Positions 8,807 through 18,856 are shown, numbered from the stretch's first letter. The stretch: 64,000 nt of DNA from Geobacter sp. UBA698 (GCA_002298925.1 DBMM01000065.1:1-64000), one strand, 5' to 3'. The notes: generated by a model not told the origin, from the sequence alone. A program made the numbers and translations.

Positions 8807-11334
8807 GATCGAGGTTTCGTCCGCTTCGTCGGCAGGGCGCTCCAGGGGTCATCCGGCCAGGGATGCTTCGGGTAGCGCCCTTTCATTTCTTTCTTTACCT
8901 GGTGATAGGAACCATCCCAGAAACCTTTCAGGTCGCGGGTAACCTGTAGCGGCCGGCCGGCCGGCGACAGCAGATGCAGCAGCAGCGTCACCCTGCCCCC
9001 GGCCACTGTCGGGGTATCAGCCAGGCCGAACATTTCTTGCAGTTTCACCGCCAGTACCGGCAATTCCCCTGCACAATAATCCAGCCTGATGCGCGAGCCG
9101 CTGGGCACCGCCACATGGGTCGGCGCCAGCTCGTTCAGGGAGTGCTGGCGGCGATAATCCAGTAAGCCCAACAGTGCCTGGCCGCAGTTGACCGCTGCCA
9201 GCTGCTGTGCATTGCGCAGATCTGCCACAGCCGGGCCCAGCCACTCTTCCAGCGAGGCCAGCAGGGCCTGGTCGGACAGATCAGGCCAGTCGTCTTCGGG
9301 AAAAGTCTGGCGCAGCAGCAGCACCCGCGCCTGGATCTGCCTGAAGGTTTCATCCAGGGAAAGCAGGGTCAGTCCGGAGGTCCGCACCGCTTCCAGCACC
9401 ACCGGCAGCAGTTCTTCCGGCTTTGGCACAAACGGTTTGGTCGACAGCCTGATAGCCCCCAGAGATTCCTCCCTGTTCGCGTTTACCCGCCCCTCGCGCT
9501 CATCCCATACAAGTATGTCACGTAGCTCTATTCGCCGATCAAGTTCGCTGCGCAGCAGTTCTTCCGTAACAGGCTGGGCCATATGGATGGTCCCTTCGGA
9601 TTGGTCGCCGCCATCAATGGAAACAGCCACCAGCAACTGGCAGCTTGAAACTGACCCCTGGCGGGCTAAGCGCGCACCCCGTCCGTTGGCCAGCAGATAA
9701 CGCACTCCATCCGGTTCGCGCTGTCTGGCAACCCGGTCCGGGTAGGCGCTTAACAGCAGGCGGCAGATATGGTTGTTGTCTCCGGCGTTGCTGTTGGAAT
9801 TGCCTGTATCATCGACAAGCCGCTGCAGCTGGCGCGAAACCCGTTCAACCGAGGCAATGGCAGCAGTGTCAACAGCAACGGAGGTGCGCCCAGTGGCGCG
9901 CCATTCCCGCAGATACTCCCACCGCTCGACAAGATCGATAGCATATTCCCGGCAATGATCGCCAGGGACTCCGCGTCGGATGATGTCCCGCTCGGAGAGC
10001 AGCGCCGCCAGATCGCACCCCAGACCGGGACAGCCGATCTCCACTGAGCGCAAAAGCAGGCGACCAAGACGGGGATGCAACGGTAGGCTAGTCATGGCAC
10101 TGCCCAGTGGGGTAATCCGGCCGCAAGAGTCCAGTGCGGCAAGTTCGACCAGCAGTTGCCGAGCCGCTGCTAGTGACACTTCGGGGGGCGGGTCCAGCCA
10201 GGAAAGCAGGGCGGGATCATTGACGCCCCAGGCGACCAGTTCCAGCACCAGCGGCGACAGGTCAGTATCCATGATCTCTGGTGGAGTGAAGGGGGTCATG
10301 GCACTGAAGTTATGGCGGCTGAAAAGACGGTAGCAGACACCCGGTCCAAGCCGGCCGGCCCTCCCCTTGCGCTGCTCAGCCGAAGCCCGGGACTCGCGGA
10401 CGGTAATCAGACGGTTCATGCCGCTGGCCGGATCAAATTTCAGCCGACGGGATAGACCACTGTCGATCACGGTCCGCACCCCTTCGATGGTCAGGCTGGT
10501 CTCGGCGATGCTGGTGGCAAGCACAACTTTGCGCTGGGGTCCGGGCTGGATCGCGGCTTGTTGGCGCTCAAAGGGAAGATCACCATAAAGTGGATGAACT
10601 TCAATACCGCGCCCGGCAAGCCCAGCCTGCTCCAGGCGGCTGGCACAGCTGCGGATCTCGCCGGCGCCGGGCAGAAAGACAAGCAGGTCACCCGCGGTTT
10701 CGGCCAGTGCCTGCCGGACGGCTGCCGACACGCGGGCCGGCAGCGGCTCACGGGTCTGCCCTTCCAGGTATATTTCATCAACCGTGAACGACCGTCCAGC
10801 GGAACTGATAACCGGCACATCGCCCAGCAGGCTGGAAATGGCCTGGCACTCCATGGTGGCCGACATGACCAGGATCTTCAGGTCCGGCCGTACCTGGCGC
10901 TGCACATCCAGACAGAGAGCCAACCCAAGATCGGCCTGGATGCTGCGTTCATGGAACTCGTCGAAGATGACCATTGCCACTCCTTCCAGCAAGGGATCAT
11001 GCTGGATGCGGCGGGTCAGGATCCCTTCGGTAACAACTTCAACACGGGTTCTTACGGAAAGGCGACTGTCAAAACGGATCGTATAGCCGACGGTTTGCCC
11101 CGGCTCTTCACCCATGGTGCGGGCCATCCAGCGGGCAGCGGAGACGGCGGCCAGACGGCGCGGCTCCAGCATGATAATCCGTCCGGCTTCGGGCGGGATG
11201 ATGTCGAGCAGCGCCAGGGGAACGCGAGTAGTCTTTCCGGCACCGGGGGGGGCGTGCAGCACACAGCTGCGGTTCCGGTGGATCGTGTCCAGCAGTTCGG
11301 GCAGGATTTCGTCAATGGGCAGGGATAGTATCAT
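8803..11334 (-). CDS. hrpB: ATP-dependent RNA helicase HrpB (DEAH family)
   Basis: 843 residues, typical HrpB length. Motif I HAPPGAGKTTRVPLALL, Ia PRRLAA, motif II DEFHERS, motif III MSATM, motif V ATSIAETSLTIEGV and motif VI QRKGRAGRLGPGVCYRLF are present, followed by the HrpB-specific C-terminal region (GRPLQVTRDLKGFWDGSYHQ). HrpB is a cytosolic DExH helicase of poorly defined role. Its start overlaps the end of the yihY-type gene by 23 bases, so it is last in the recJ-CDF-yihY-hrpB operon. Confidence 0.96.
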   Translation of the reverse strand: MILSLPIDEILPELLDTIHRNRSCVLHAPPGAGKTTRVPLALLDIIPPEAGRIIMLEPRRLAAVSAARWMARTMGEEPGQTVGYTIRFDSRLSVRTRVEVVTEGILTRRIQHDPLLEGVAMVIFDEFHERSIQADLGLALCLDVQRQVRPDLKILVMSATMECQAISSLLGDVPVISSAGRSFTVDEIYLEGQTREPLPARVSAAVRQALAETAGDLLVFLPGAGEIRSCASRLEQAGLAGRGIEVHPLYGDLPFERQQAAIQPGPQRKVVLATSIAETSLTIEGVRTVIDSGLSRRLKFDPASGMNRLITVRESRASAEQRKGRAGRLGPGVCYRLFSRHNFSAMTPFTPPEIMDTDLSPLVLELVAWGVNDPALLSWLDPPPEVSLAAARQLLVELAALDSCGRITPLGSAMTSLPLHPRLGRLLLRSVEIGCPGLGCDLAALLSERDIIRRGVPGDHCREYAIDLVERWEYLREWRATGRTSVAVDTAAIASVERVSRQLQRLVDDTGNSNSNAGDNNHICRLLLSAYPDRVARQREPDGVRYLLANGRGARLARQGSVSSCQLLVAVSIDGGDQSEGTIHMAQPVTEELLRSELDRRIELRDILVWDEREGRVNANREESLGAIRLSTKPFVPKPEELLPVVLEAVRTSGLTLLSLDETFRQIQARVLLLRQTFPEDDWPDLSDQALLASLEEWLGPAVADLRNAQQLAAVNCGQALLGLLDYRRQHSLNELAPTHVAVPSGSRIRLDYCAGELPVLAVKLQEMFGLADTPTVAGGRVTLLLHLLSPAGRPLQVTRDLKGFWDGSYHQVKKEMKGRYPKHPWPDDPWSALPTKRTKPRS

Positions 11335-12631
11335 CGATCGCCAGGTTATGCAGGGTCAAACCTTCCAGGGAGGCCTGGGTGCCATTCCAGCCCCGATTGA
11401 GAACATCTTCAGCCAGGGCTAAGGCCGGGGATGAAGAATCCCCGGTTGTCGTTATGCCACGCAGGGCTGCCAGCAGGTCAATGACCGGGATCTCATCCGG
11501 ATCACGGGCCGGCAGCCAGCCCGGTTCCCTGCCGGAAGTAGGCAGCAGGTAGCCAAGCGCGGCCAGGTTCTTGAGGGCGTCATCCATACGGTAAAACGAA
11601 ACATCAAGATCATGGGCCAGATGGTCTGTCGTTGGTGGTCGACCGCCCTGGCGAAATCTGCGGCAGACCTGAACCATCAGCGCCAGAGACAACTTCTCCC
11701 GCAGGTCCGGATCACTGGAAACCGGCAGAAGAGCGGTCAGACCATGGCCACTGCACTGGTGGGCATGCACCACTTCCAGCCCGAAAAGGACAATCAGCCA
11801 GCTGGTGTAAACCCATATCAAAAAAACCGGCACAGACGCCATGGTTCCATAGATGGCATTGTAGTTGGCCATGCCGATCTGAAAATGAAAATAAGCCCAC
11901 TGGGCAACCTGCCAGAGGGTGCCGGCCAGGATACCACCCACCAGGGCCGAATTAAAGCGCACCCTGGTATTGGGGATAAAGATATAGAGAAAGACCATGG
12001 CAATCCAGATGCTGACGTAAGGCACCAACCTGAAAAGAAGCAGGATGGCATCTCCCAGATAGGTATGCTCAATCAGCCACTTCACCAGCCACTGGCTCTG
12101 CAGGGTGCTGGTCATGCTCATGGCCACCAGCAGCAGCAGTGGCCCCACTACTACCACGCTCAGATAATCGCTGAAACGGCGCTGCAGGGTACGGTTCTCG
12201 CTGACCCCCCAAATGGTATTAAAAGCCTGTTCGATGTTTTCAAGAAGCGAAATGACCGTCAGGATCAGGACCAGCAGTCCGATGGCCCCCAGAGATTTGA
12301 CATTGGTATTGTTGACATATTCGATGATCCTGGCAACCAGCTCCTGGGAATCACCGGCAACCGAGGCGAGAATCGGTTCAATGGCGTTATGGGCACCTAG
12401 CCCCTTGAGCACGGAAAAGGCGATTGCCAGAAAGGGAACCAGTGACAGCACGGTGGTATAGGTCAGCGCGGAGGCCCGCAAAGGCCCCTGGTGGGAAATG
12501 AAATTGACGGCAAGAATATAGCCCAGTTGCAGACCTGAATAGATGCGCCCCTTCAGGCCGATCCATGCCTGGGGATTCTTAGTCTGCAGGAGTGCTGGAA
12601 TCTTTGCAACGCCATGACTGGTCCGACTCAC
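11312..12631 (-). CDS. YihY/BrkB-family inner membrane protein
   Basis: 439 residues from a GTG at 12631 with an ideal AAGGAGG six bases upstream; the ATG 12 codons earlier has no such site. The family core (about 50-290) contains several membrane helices with hallmarks ASALTYTTVLSLVPFLAI near the start, TIWGVSENRTLQRRFSDYLSVV, and IPNTRVRFNSALVGGILAG. A C-terminal cytoplasmic tail of about 130 residues resembles a winged helix (LALMVQVCRRFRQGG, TTDHLAHDL). YihY proteins were once labelled ribonuclease BN in error; their true function is unknown. It is translationally coupled to hrpB. Confidence 0.9.
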   Translation of the reverse strand: MSRTSHGVAKIPALLQTKNPQAWIGLKGRIYSGLQLGYILAVNFISHQGPLRASALTYTTVLSLVPFLAIAFSVLKGLGAHNAIEPILASVAGDSQELVARIIEYVNNTNVKSLGAIGLLVLILTVISLLENIEQAFNTIWGVSENRTLQRRFSDYLSVVVVGPLLLLVAMSMTSTLQSQWLVKWLIEHTYLGDAILLLFRLVPYVSIWIAMVFLYIFIPNTRVRFNSALVGGILAGTLWQVAQWAYFHFQIGMANYNAIYGTMASVPVFLIWVYTSWLIVLFGLEVVHAHQCSGHGLTALLPVSSDPDLREKLSLALMVQVCRRFRQGGRPPTTDHLAHDLDVSFYRMDDALKNLAALGYLLPTSGREPGWLPARDPDEIPVIDLLAALRGITTTGDSSSPALALAEDVLNRGWNGTQASLEGLTLHNLAIDDTIPAH

Positions 12632-12679
12632 ATCCCACCTCCTTGAGCAGTCGATCGAGCTAATCAATTCTACATCAAA

Positions 12680-13579
12680 TCATAACCTGATCAAATCCTC
12701 ATGCTCTTCCTCATGGGGATTGATGTGGATCATCACGTCGCCCACATTGGGAAACCCGTCGAAAATCAGCTTTTTCACCCGGGTGGCCACGTCATGGGAC
12801 TCCTTGACGGTCATGCCCGGGTCCATCTCCAGCTTGAGATCTATGATCATATATTGCCCGGAGCGGCGGCCGCGGATGTCGTGGACATGTTCCACCTGCT
12901 CGACACTTTCCGCCAGTCGCGTAACCTCCAGAATGAAATCGGGGGGCACGCTGCCGTCCATCAGGTCATGGGAAGCATCCCGGAAGGTCTGCCAGCCAAT
13001 ATGCAGGATAAAAAACGAGGTCAGGCCTGCCGCCAAGGGATCCATCACGCCGAAGCCGAAGAAAGCTCCCATAACACCGGCCAGGGTCGAGATGGAGGTG
13101 ATAGCGTCCTTGCGATGGTCTTTGGCCATGGCCAGCAAGGCCGGACTGGCCAGATGCTGGCCGGTTTTATGGGTAAAGCGGTAGAGCCATTCTTTGATGA
13201 TGATGGTCAGAAACGCCGCCAGTACGGCAATCATGCCGGGCGTTTTGAAGTTGTGATCAATAACGGCATGCACAGAAGTAATCAGGATCCAGACGCCGGT
13301 GGCAACGATCACCAGCGAAACCAGCAGCGCGGCCAGACTCTCGGCCCGGCCATGGCCGTAAGGGTGCCGCTCGTCGAAAGGCATCCGTCCCAGCTTTAGC
13401 GCCACCATGGTGGAAAAGATGGCCACGAAATCGCAGGCACTTTCGATACCATCGGCAAAGACCGCATCGGAGTGCCCCCAGTAACCGGCGGCCAGCTTGA
13501 AGACCATCAGTACCGCATTCACCCAGAAGCCGATCTTGATGATCCGGTCGGCACTATCAAATCGTTCGGTGCGTTGCAT
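12680..13579 (-). CDS. Cation diffusion facilitator (CDF) metal transporter
   Basis: 299 residues with five or six membrane helices and a cytoplasmic C-terminal domain. Metal-site pieces are visible: FADGIESACD in helix II (acidic ligands), HPYGHGRAES in the II-III loop, and DHRKDAITS in helix V (HxxxD). The C-terminal domain (about 210-299) ends with a His/Glu-rich tail (HINPHEEEHEDL). CDF proteins export Zn, Co, Fe or Mn by proton antiport. The helix II DxxxD and helix V HxxxD pairs fit divalent iron/zinc/manganese transport, but the metal cannot be fixed from sequence. Its ATG lies 3 bp after the recJ stop, using a GGAG inside recJ. Confidence 0.93.
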   Translation of the reverse strand: MQRTERFDSADRIIKIGFWVNAVLMVFKLAAGYWGHSDAVFADGIESACDFVAIFSTMVALKLGRMPFDERHPYGHGRAESLAALLVSLVIVATGVWILITSVHAVIDHNFKTPGMIAVLAAFLTIIIKEWLYRFTHKTGQHLASPALLAMAKDHRKDAITSISTLAGVMGAFFGFGVMDPLAAGLTSFFILHIGWQTFRDASHDLMDGSVPPDFILEVTRLAESVEQVEHVHDIRGRRSGQYMIIDLKLEMDPGMTVKESHDVATRVKKLIFDGFPNVGDVMIHINPHEEEHEDLIRL

Positions 13580-13582
13580 GAA

Positions 13583-15289
13583 TTACTCCGTCTTACGCAG
13601 GTCCTTGACCCGCAGCTGCAGGCTGGAACTTCCGTTCCATTCATTGATTTCCGGGAAAAAGGCGATATCCACCGGACCATCGGTCTGCGACTGGGCCATG
13701 CGGAAGGCAATGGCATTGAAAGTCATGCCCTGCCTGCTCAAGCGCAGCCACAGATGACCATCACCCACCACCCGCCGCTCCACCACGGTCATGGCGCGCA
13801 GCATCAGCACCGGCTCGGGGTTGCCGGCACCGAATGGTTCAAGACGCTTCAGTTCCCGGACCAGATCAACGGTAATCTCCTCTGGCTGTGCCTCGGCATC
13901 GATATTCAGGCGCGGCACAAGATCATCATCGCTCAGCATACGCCCGGCTTCTGCCTCAAACGTCCGGGCAAATTCCTCGAACTGCTCACTCTTCAAGCCA
14001 ACACCGGCAGCATGGCGGTGGCCTCCGAAGCGTAACAGGCAGTGTCCACAGGGCTTAAGGGCATCCAGCAGATGAAAACCGGGGATACTGCGGCCGGAGC
14101 CTTTGGCCAGGCCGTCGTCGCCCAGGGAAATCAGAATGGTGGGACGGTGATAACGCTCGACCAGTCGGGAGGCGACGATGCCGACTACCCCCTGATGCCA
14201 GTTGTCCGAGGCCAGCACGATGCTGCGGCGGGCCGGAAAATCGCCGGCCAGTTCAACCATGGCCACCGCTTCCTCGAAAATGCGCCGCTCAACTGACTGG
14301 CGCTCGGCATTGGCGGCGTCCAGATCATCAGCAATCCGCAGGGTTTCCCTTGGATCTGAGCTCAACAGCAGTTCCACACCCGGTACGGCACTTTCCATCC
14401 GTCCAGCCGCGTTCAGACGCGGAGCCAGTCGGAATCCGACCTGTCCGCAGCTGACATGCCCCTTGACGCCAGCCACCTGTTTCAGCGAACAGATTCCGGT
14501 TTTGATGGAATCGGAAAGCTGTCTGAGGCCGTGGAAGGCATAGATGCGGTTCTGACCGGTAAGCGGTACTACATCGGCAATGGTACCCAAGGCAACCAGG
14601 TCGAGCCACTGACGCAGGTCAGGGGCATTGCCGTCAGCAAAAGCCAGCTGATCCCGCAGGGCCGCCCGCAGCCCCACCAGCAGATTGAATGCCACACCAA
14701 CTCCTGACAGGGATTTGAAGGGATAGTCGCAGCCGGGCTGCAGCGGATTAAGTACGGCTGCTGCATCAGGTATCGTCTCACGGGGGGCGTGGTGATCAAC
14801 AATAATCAAGTCAACACCCCGTTGGCGGCAGAAGAGGGCCTCATCAACAGCGGTGATGCCGCAATCAACCGCTATGATCAGTCGAGCCCCCATGGCGATG
14901 ATCCGTTCCAGGGCATCGCAGCTTAGTCCATAGCCGTCATCGAAGCGGTTGGGGATGAAATAACGGCAGTCGAAACCGGTCTCACGCAAAAAGGAGACCA
15001 GCAAGGTAGTGCCGGTTATGCCATCCACATCATAATCGCCATAGACACAGACCGGCTCCCTGCTCTGTCTGGCGTCCAGCAGACGGGCAACAGCGGCGGA
15101 CATCCCCTTCAACAGGGCCGGATCGTGCATGTCGGCCAGGGACGGGTTGAGAAAAGAGCGGGCAACGTCGTCCGAGAGAATGCCGCGGGAGACGAGGATC
15201 GAACGGACCAGCGGATGCAATCCGGCTTCAGACAGCGGTCCCGTTTTACCAGATAAATCTATAGATCGCACTACCCATCTTTTCTGCAT
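13583..15289 (-). CDS. recJ: Single-stranded-DNA-specific exonuclease RecJ
   Basis: 568 residues, normal for RecJ, a 5'-3' ssDNA exonuclease of RecF repair and mismatch repair. DHH-family motifs: CVYGDYDVDGITGT (motif I), FIPNRFDDGYGL (II), DCGITA and LIIVDHHAP (III, the DHH triad), and LNPLQPGCDYPFKSLSGVGV. The DHHA1 domain has RFGGHRHAAG. It is first gene of the recJ-CDF-yihY-hrpB operon and is separated from the upstream TPR gene by a terminator. The start ATG at 15289 has a GGAG 5 bases upstream. Confidence 0.97.
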   Translation of the reverse strand: MQKRWVVRSIDLSGKTGPLSEAGLHPLVRSILVSRGILSDDVARSFLNPSLADMHDPALLKGMSAAVARLLDARQSREPVCVYGDYDVDGITGTTLLVSFLRETGFDCRYFIPNRFDDGYGLSCDALERIIAMGARLIIAVDCGITAVDEALFCRQRGVDLIIVDHHAPRETIPDAAAVLNPLQPGCDYPFKSLSGVGVAFNLLVGLRAALRDQLAFADGNAPDLRQWLDLVALGTIADVVPLTGQNRIYAFHGLRQLSDSIKTGICSLKQVAGVKGHVSCGQVGFRLAPRLNAAGRMESAVPGVELLLSSDPRETLRIADDLDAANAERQSVERRIFEEAVAMVELAGDFPARRSIVLASDNWHQGVVGIVASRLVERYHRPTILISLGDDGLAKGSGRSIPGFHLLDALKPCGHCLLRFGGHRHAAGVGLKSEQFEEFARTFEAEAGRMLSDDDLVPRLNIDAEAQPEEITVDLVRELKRLEPFGAGNPEPVLMLRAMTVVERRVVGDGHLWLRLSRQGMTFNAIAFRMAQSQTDGPVDIAFFPEINEWNGSSSLQLRVKDLRKTE

Positions 15290-15307
15290 GCATGCTCCAC
15301 GTCTGTT

Positions 15308-15338
15308 AAAAAAAATCCCCCGACTGGCGGGGGATTTT
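15308..15338 (-). terminator. Rho-independent terminator after the TPR gene
   Basis: Minus-strand hairpin AATCCCCCGCC / CGGGGGATT with an eight-T run lies 13-43 bases past the TPR gene stop. It ends the queA-tgt-yajC-secD-secF-TPR transcript before recJ. Confidence 0.9.
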
Positions 15339-15350
15339 CATAAAACGTAT

Positions 15351-15923
15351 TTACTTCTGTTTTGTTGCGCCGGAACTGAACTGTTCAATCATCCCCTTGA
15401 TCTGGATGGCGGTACCACTGGTGGAATCCTGTTGGAGATACCTGGTCCAGAAAGGGATGGCCTTGTCCGGCTGTTTCAGATCATTGGCATAGACCACACC
15501 CATGTTGTACAGGCTTTGCAGATGATTCGGCTCGATCTTCTGGGCCTTTTCAAAGTTGGCCAGGGCTTTGTCATACCAGCCCACCTTGCGGTACATGACC
15601 CCCTGATCGGTCAGCACATTGGGGTTGTTGGGCTGAATTTCAAGGGCCTTGGAATAGGCATTGATCGACTTCTGAGCCTGTTCGGTGTCGAAATAATCGT
15701 TGCCCAGGGAAATCCAGGCATTAACATTTTTGGGATCAGCTGCGACAATTTTCTCAGCCTCGGCAATGCGGCTGGAATAATCTGCAGGAGAACCGGATCC
15801 AGCCGGAATGGCCGGTACAGCCTGCTGGCTTTTGCCGGCGTTGCTGATGCTGAATACCAGATATCCGCCCAGAAGGCCTACCACCAGAGCAACCGCCGCT
15901 ATCAGAATGGAATCTTTTTTCAA
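15351..15923 (-). CDS. Membrane-anchored tetratricopeptide-repeat protein
   Basis: 190 residues. One N-terminal membrane segment (about 6-27, LIAAVALVVGLLGGYLVFSI) then a periplasmic or exposed region with about three TPR units (ADPKNVNAWISLGNDYF, NPNVLTDQGVMYRKVGWYD, NHLQSLYNMGVVYANDL). TPRs are protein-binding scaffolds. It lies 34 bp downstream of secF and shares the terminator, so it is co-expressed with the Sec accessory genes, as seen in other Geobacterales. No specific function is known to me; it resembles the c-type cytochrome biogenesis protein CcmI only in layout. Confidence 0.85.
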   Translation of the reverse strand: MKKDSILIAAVALVVGLLGGYLVFSISNAGKSQQAVPAIPAGSGSPADYSSRIAEAEKIVAADPKNVNAWISLGNDYFDTEQAQKSINAYSKALEIQPNNPNVLTDQGVMYRKVGWYDKALANFEKAQKIEPNHLQSLYNMGVVYANDLKQPDKAIPFWTRYLQQDSTSGTAIQIKGMIEQFSSGATKQK

Positions 15924-15957
15924 TACAGGTCTCCTTGACTTGGCATCTAATTTTCAA

Positions 15958-16878
15958 CTAGGCCTTGTTTTCCTGCTTGACCGAAGAACGGTTTTCAAGC
16001 AGTACCACGATGGGGCTGGCCACGAACACCGATGAGTATGTTCCCACCAGAATGCCAATCAGCAACGCCAACGAAAAATCGTGAATGACTTCACCGCCGA
16101 AAAAGAATAGAGCCCCGGCAGCCAGAAAGGTCGTCAGCGAAGTTATGATGGTGCGGGTAAGAACTTCGTTGATACTGCTGTTGAAGATTGTAGTGAGTGC
16201 GCCCTTGAGATTCTTGTGCAGGTTCTCGCGAATCCGGTCAAAGACAACCACCGTATCGGTCAGGGAGTAGCCGGCGATGGTCAGTACCGCCGTAATGAAG
16301 AGCAGGTTGATCTCCTTGTTCAAAAGGAAAAACACGGCAAACATGGCCAGAACGTCATGGGTCGTGGCGGCTATGGCACCGATGCCGAACTTGAAATCAA
16401 ATCGCCAGGCGATGTAGAGAATGATGCCTACCAGAGAAATTACAACCGCAATCAGGGTGTCCTTGCGCAGCTTGTCGCCGATGGAGGGGCCGATCTCGGT
16501 TGAGCTTTCCAGTGTAAAGGTATTGTCAGCAAATTCCTTTTTAAAGGCGGTCTGGACGGTATCAGCAGCCTTACCCAGTGCCAGAGAAGTGTTCTTGTCG
16601 ATCTTCACCAACAGTTTGTTGCCATCCTTGATTTCCTGCAGGTCCACCTTGCTAATGCCGTTTTTGTGCAGGGCCGCGCGGGCATCGGCTATGGGCAGCG
16701 GTTTACTGAACTTGAGCTGCAAGGAGGTGCCGCCCGAGAAGTCGATGCCCATATTGGCCGCTCCGCGAGCAATCTGGATGACTCCGATAATGCCGATTAT
16801 CGAGATAATGGCAGAAATAACGAATGCGATGTTGCGCTTGCCGATGAAATCTATGTTGGTTTTGCCCAAAAGTTCCAT
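15958..16878 (-). CDS. secF: Protein translocase subunit SecF
   Basis: 306 residues with six predicted membrane helices and a periplasmic P1 domain after helix 1. The SecF hallmark GIDFSGGTSLQLKF follows helix 1, and the helix 4-6 region holds AWRFDFKFGIGAIAATTHDV, TVVVFDRIRENL and RTIITSLTTFLAAGALF. SecDF uses the proton gradient to aid late Sec export. It lies 11 bp after secD in the order yajC-secD-secF. Confidence 0.97.
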   Translation of the reverse strand: MELLGKTNIDFIGKRNIAFVISAIISIIGIIGVIQIARGAANMGIDFSGGTSLQLKFSKPLPIADARAALHKNGISKVDLQEIKDGNKLLVKIDKNTSLALGKAADTVQTAFKKEFADNTFTLESSTEIGPSIGDKLRKDTLIAVVISLVGIILYIAWRFDFKFGIGAIAATTHDVLAMFAVFFLLNKEINLLFITAVLTIAGYSLTDTVVVFDRIRENLHKNLKGALTTIFNSSINEVLTRTIITSLTTFLAAGALFFFGGEVIHDFSLALLIGILVGTYSSVFVASPIVVLLENRSSVKQENKA

Positions 16879-16889
16879 GGATCCCCCCT

Positions 16890-18482
16890 TTATATGCTGA
16901 GTTTCTTGACTGTTCCCTTATGCAGGAACTGGTCAAAGATCACCTTGGTGCCGATCAGCGAGGTGAACAGGTTGATGATGACACCCAGACTGAGGGAAAC
17001 GGCAAAGCCCTTGACCGGACCGGTGCCGAACTGAAACAGTACCGCCGCAGTGATCAGTGTGGTGATGTGGGAGTCCATAATCGTCAGAAAAGCCTTGTCG
17101 TAACCGGCATCCAGGGCAGCCTTGGGTGTCTTGCCCAACCGAAGCTCATCTCTGATGCGCTCGAAGATGATGACATTGGAGTCAACCGACATGCCGATCA
17201 GCAACACGATGGCGGCAATGCCCGGCAGAGTCAATGTTGCCCCCAGGGCAGACAGGGCGCCCATCAGAAAAAGAATATTAAGAATCATGCCGAAATCGGC
17301 AATCAGACCGGAGAACTTGTAATATATCGCCATGAAGAACACCACCAGCAGGACGCCGATCAAGCCGGCCATCAGCCCCTTGTTGATGGAATCCTGACCA
17401 AGGGACGGTCCGACGGTTTCGTTCTGGATGATCTTGACCGGTGCCGGCAGCGCTCCGGCCCGCAGTACGATGGCCAGGTCGGCAGCGGTCTTTTCGGTGA
17501 AATTGCCCGAGATCTGGGCACTACCGCCGGAAATGCGTTCCCGGATAACCGGCGCAGAATAGATGTTGTTGTCAAGCACGATGGCAAAACGCTTGCCTAC
17601 GTTGGCGGCAGTCACCTGGTCGAACAGCTTGGCGCCCAGCGAGTTGAATTCGATGGCCACATAGGGTTGGTTGAACTGGGAGTCAATCCGCACCTGGGCG
17701 TCGGTCAGCAGGTCGCCAGTGATGAGCGACTTCTTCTGCAGCACCATGGGAATCTCGTTGACAGCACCGGTAACCTGGTCAACCGTTTTTTCCTTCAGTA
17801 GTTCGGCATCATCGGGAATACTGGATGACGAGGGCTGAATATCCTCGCGCACCATCTTGAACTCAAGCCTGGCGGTCTTGCCGATCAGGTCGATGGCCCT
17901 CTGGGGATCCTTGATGCCCGGCATCTGCACCACGATATGGTTAAGGCCTTCGCGTTGGATAACCGGTTCGGATACGCCGAATTGGTCAATCCTGTTGCGG
18001 ATCGTCTCCAGGGCCTGGGCAACCGCTTTGTCCTTGCGATCCTGGGCGTCTTTTTCATTGATGCGCAGATTGAGCGCCACAAACCCGCCCTCATCATAGG
18101 GCGGGGTCAGTTCATAGCCGGGATACTTGTCCTTGAGCAGCTTCTGAACCGCCGCAGCAGTATCTTTTTCATAGACCAGGACGGAAATCTTGTCGGCCCC
18201 GGTGCGGGCAATCCGCTTGAAATGAAGGTTTTTGCTGTTCAATGTGTCTTCCAGGTCGGTTGCCACAATATCCAGCGAGCCTTCCACAGCCTTCTGGGTG
18301 TCAACCTCCAGAACCAGGTGGGTGCCCCCCTGCAGGTCGAGTCCCAGATGGATCTTGTCCTTGGGCAGAAGACCGCCCCACCAGGATGGCAGCTTAGCCA
18401 CCAGGGTCGGTGTCAGATAGAGAAACGACAGTAAAACGAAGATAAATACCAGGCTAATGCGCCAGCCATTTCCTTTCGGCAT
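16890..18482 (-). CDS. secD: Protein translocase subunit SecD
   Basis: 530 residues, the short SecD form. Helix 1 (about 8-25), the P1 periplasmic domain opening with LGLDLQGGTHLVLEVD, the region FGVSEPVIQREGLNHIVVQMPG, and the C-terminal five helices with GMSVDSNVIIFERIRDELR, including the conserved Asp implicated in proton movement. Works with SecF and YajC beside SecYEG. It sits 47 bp after yajC and 11 bp before secF. Confidence 0.97.
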   Translation of the reverse strand: MPKGNGWRISLVFIFVLLSFLYLTPTLVAKLPSWWGGLLPKDKIHLGLDLQGGTHLVLEVDTQKAVEGSLDIVATDLEDTLNSKNLHFKRIARTGADKISVLVYEKDTAAAVQKLLKDKYPGYELTPPYDEGGFVALNLRINEKDAQDRKDKAVAQALETIRNRIDQFGVSEPVIQREGLNHIVVQMPGIKDPQRAIDLIGKTARLEFKMVREDIQPSSSSIPDDAELLKEKTVDQVTGAVNEIPMVLQKKSLITGDLLTDAQVRIDSQFNQPYVAIEFNSLGAKLFDQVTAANVGKRFAIVLDNNIYSAPVIRERISGGSAQISGNFTEKTAADLAIVLRAGALPAPVKIIQNETVGPSLGQDSINKGLMAGLIGVLLVVFFMAIYYKFSGLIADFGMILNILFLMGALSALGATLTLPGIAAIVLLIGMSVDSNVIIFERIRDELRLGKTPKAALDAGYDKAFLTIMDSHITTLITAAVLFQFGTGPVKGFAVSLSLGVIINLFTSLIGTKVIFDQFLHKGTVKKLSI

Positions 18483-18529
18483 GAAGCACGTTCTCCCTTC
18501 GAAGGTAGTTGTTTTAGGTGTGTTTCCGG

Positions 18530-18856
18530 TTAATCCTTCTTGACGGAAGCGATATATGGCTTGGTGATTTTGATGACAACGCCGGTGGCGATCTCCAGGG
18601 AGACGATACCGTCATCCACGGAGACTACCTTGCCGTGAACACCGCCGGCGGTGATGACATTGTCACCTTTCTTGATGGATTCCAGCAAGGCCTTATGGTC
18701 CTTGGCCTTCTTCTGCTGAGGACGTATCAAGAGGAAGTAGAAGATGGCAAACATGAAAACCAGCGGGATGACTTGCTGGAATGCGGCCATGCCACCACCT
18801 GATTGAGCTGCGGCACCACCTGGGGGACCCGACATCGCAAAAGCTAATCCAAACAT
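18530..18856 (-). CDS. yajC: Preprotein translocase subunit YajC
   Basis: 108 residues. A Gly/Ala-rich N-terminus is followed by one membrane helix (about 27-44, VIPLVFMFAIFYFLLIRPQ) and the family signature RPQQKKAKDHKALLESIKKGDNVITAGG. It is an accessory to SecDF. It lies 4 bp downstream of tgt in the common tgt-yajC-secDF operon. Confidence 0.97.
   Translation of the reverse strand: MFGLAFAMSGPPGGAAAQSGGGMAAFQQVIPLVFMFAIFYFLLIRPQQKKAKDHKALLESIKKGDNVITAGGVHGKVVSVDDGIVSLEIATGVVIKITKPYIASVKKD

Noticed and set aside
16920..17801. A 293-codon plus-strand open frame opposite secD
   Set aside because: Antisense to secD, Gln/Gly/Asp-rich and low complexity, typical of a mirrored GC-rich gene.
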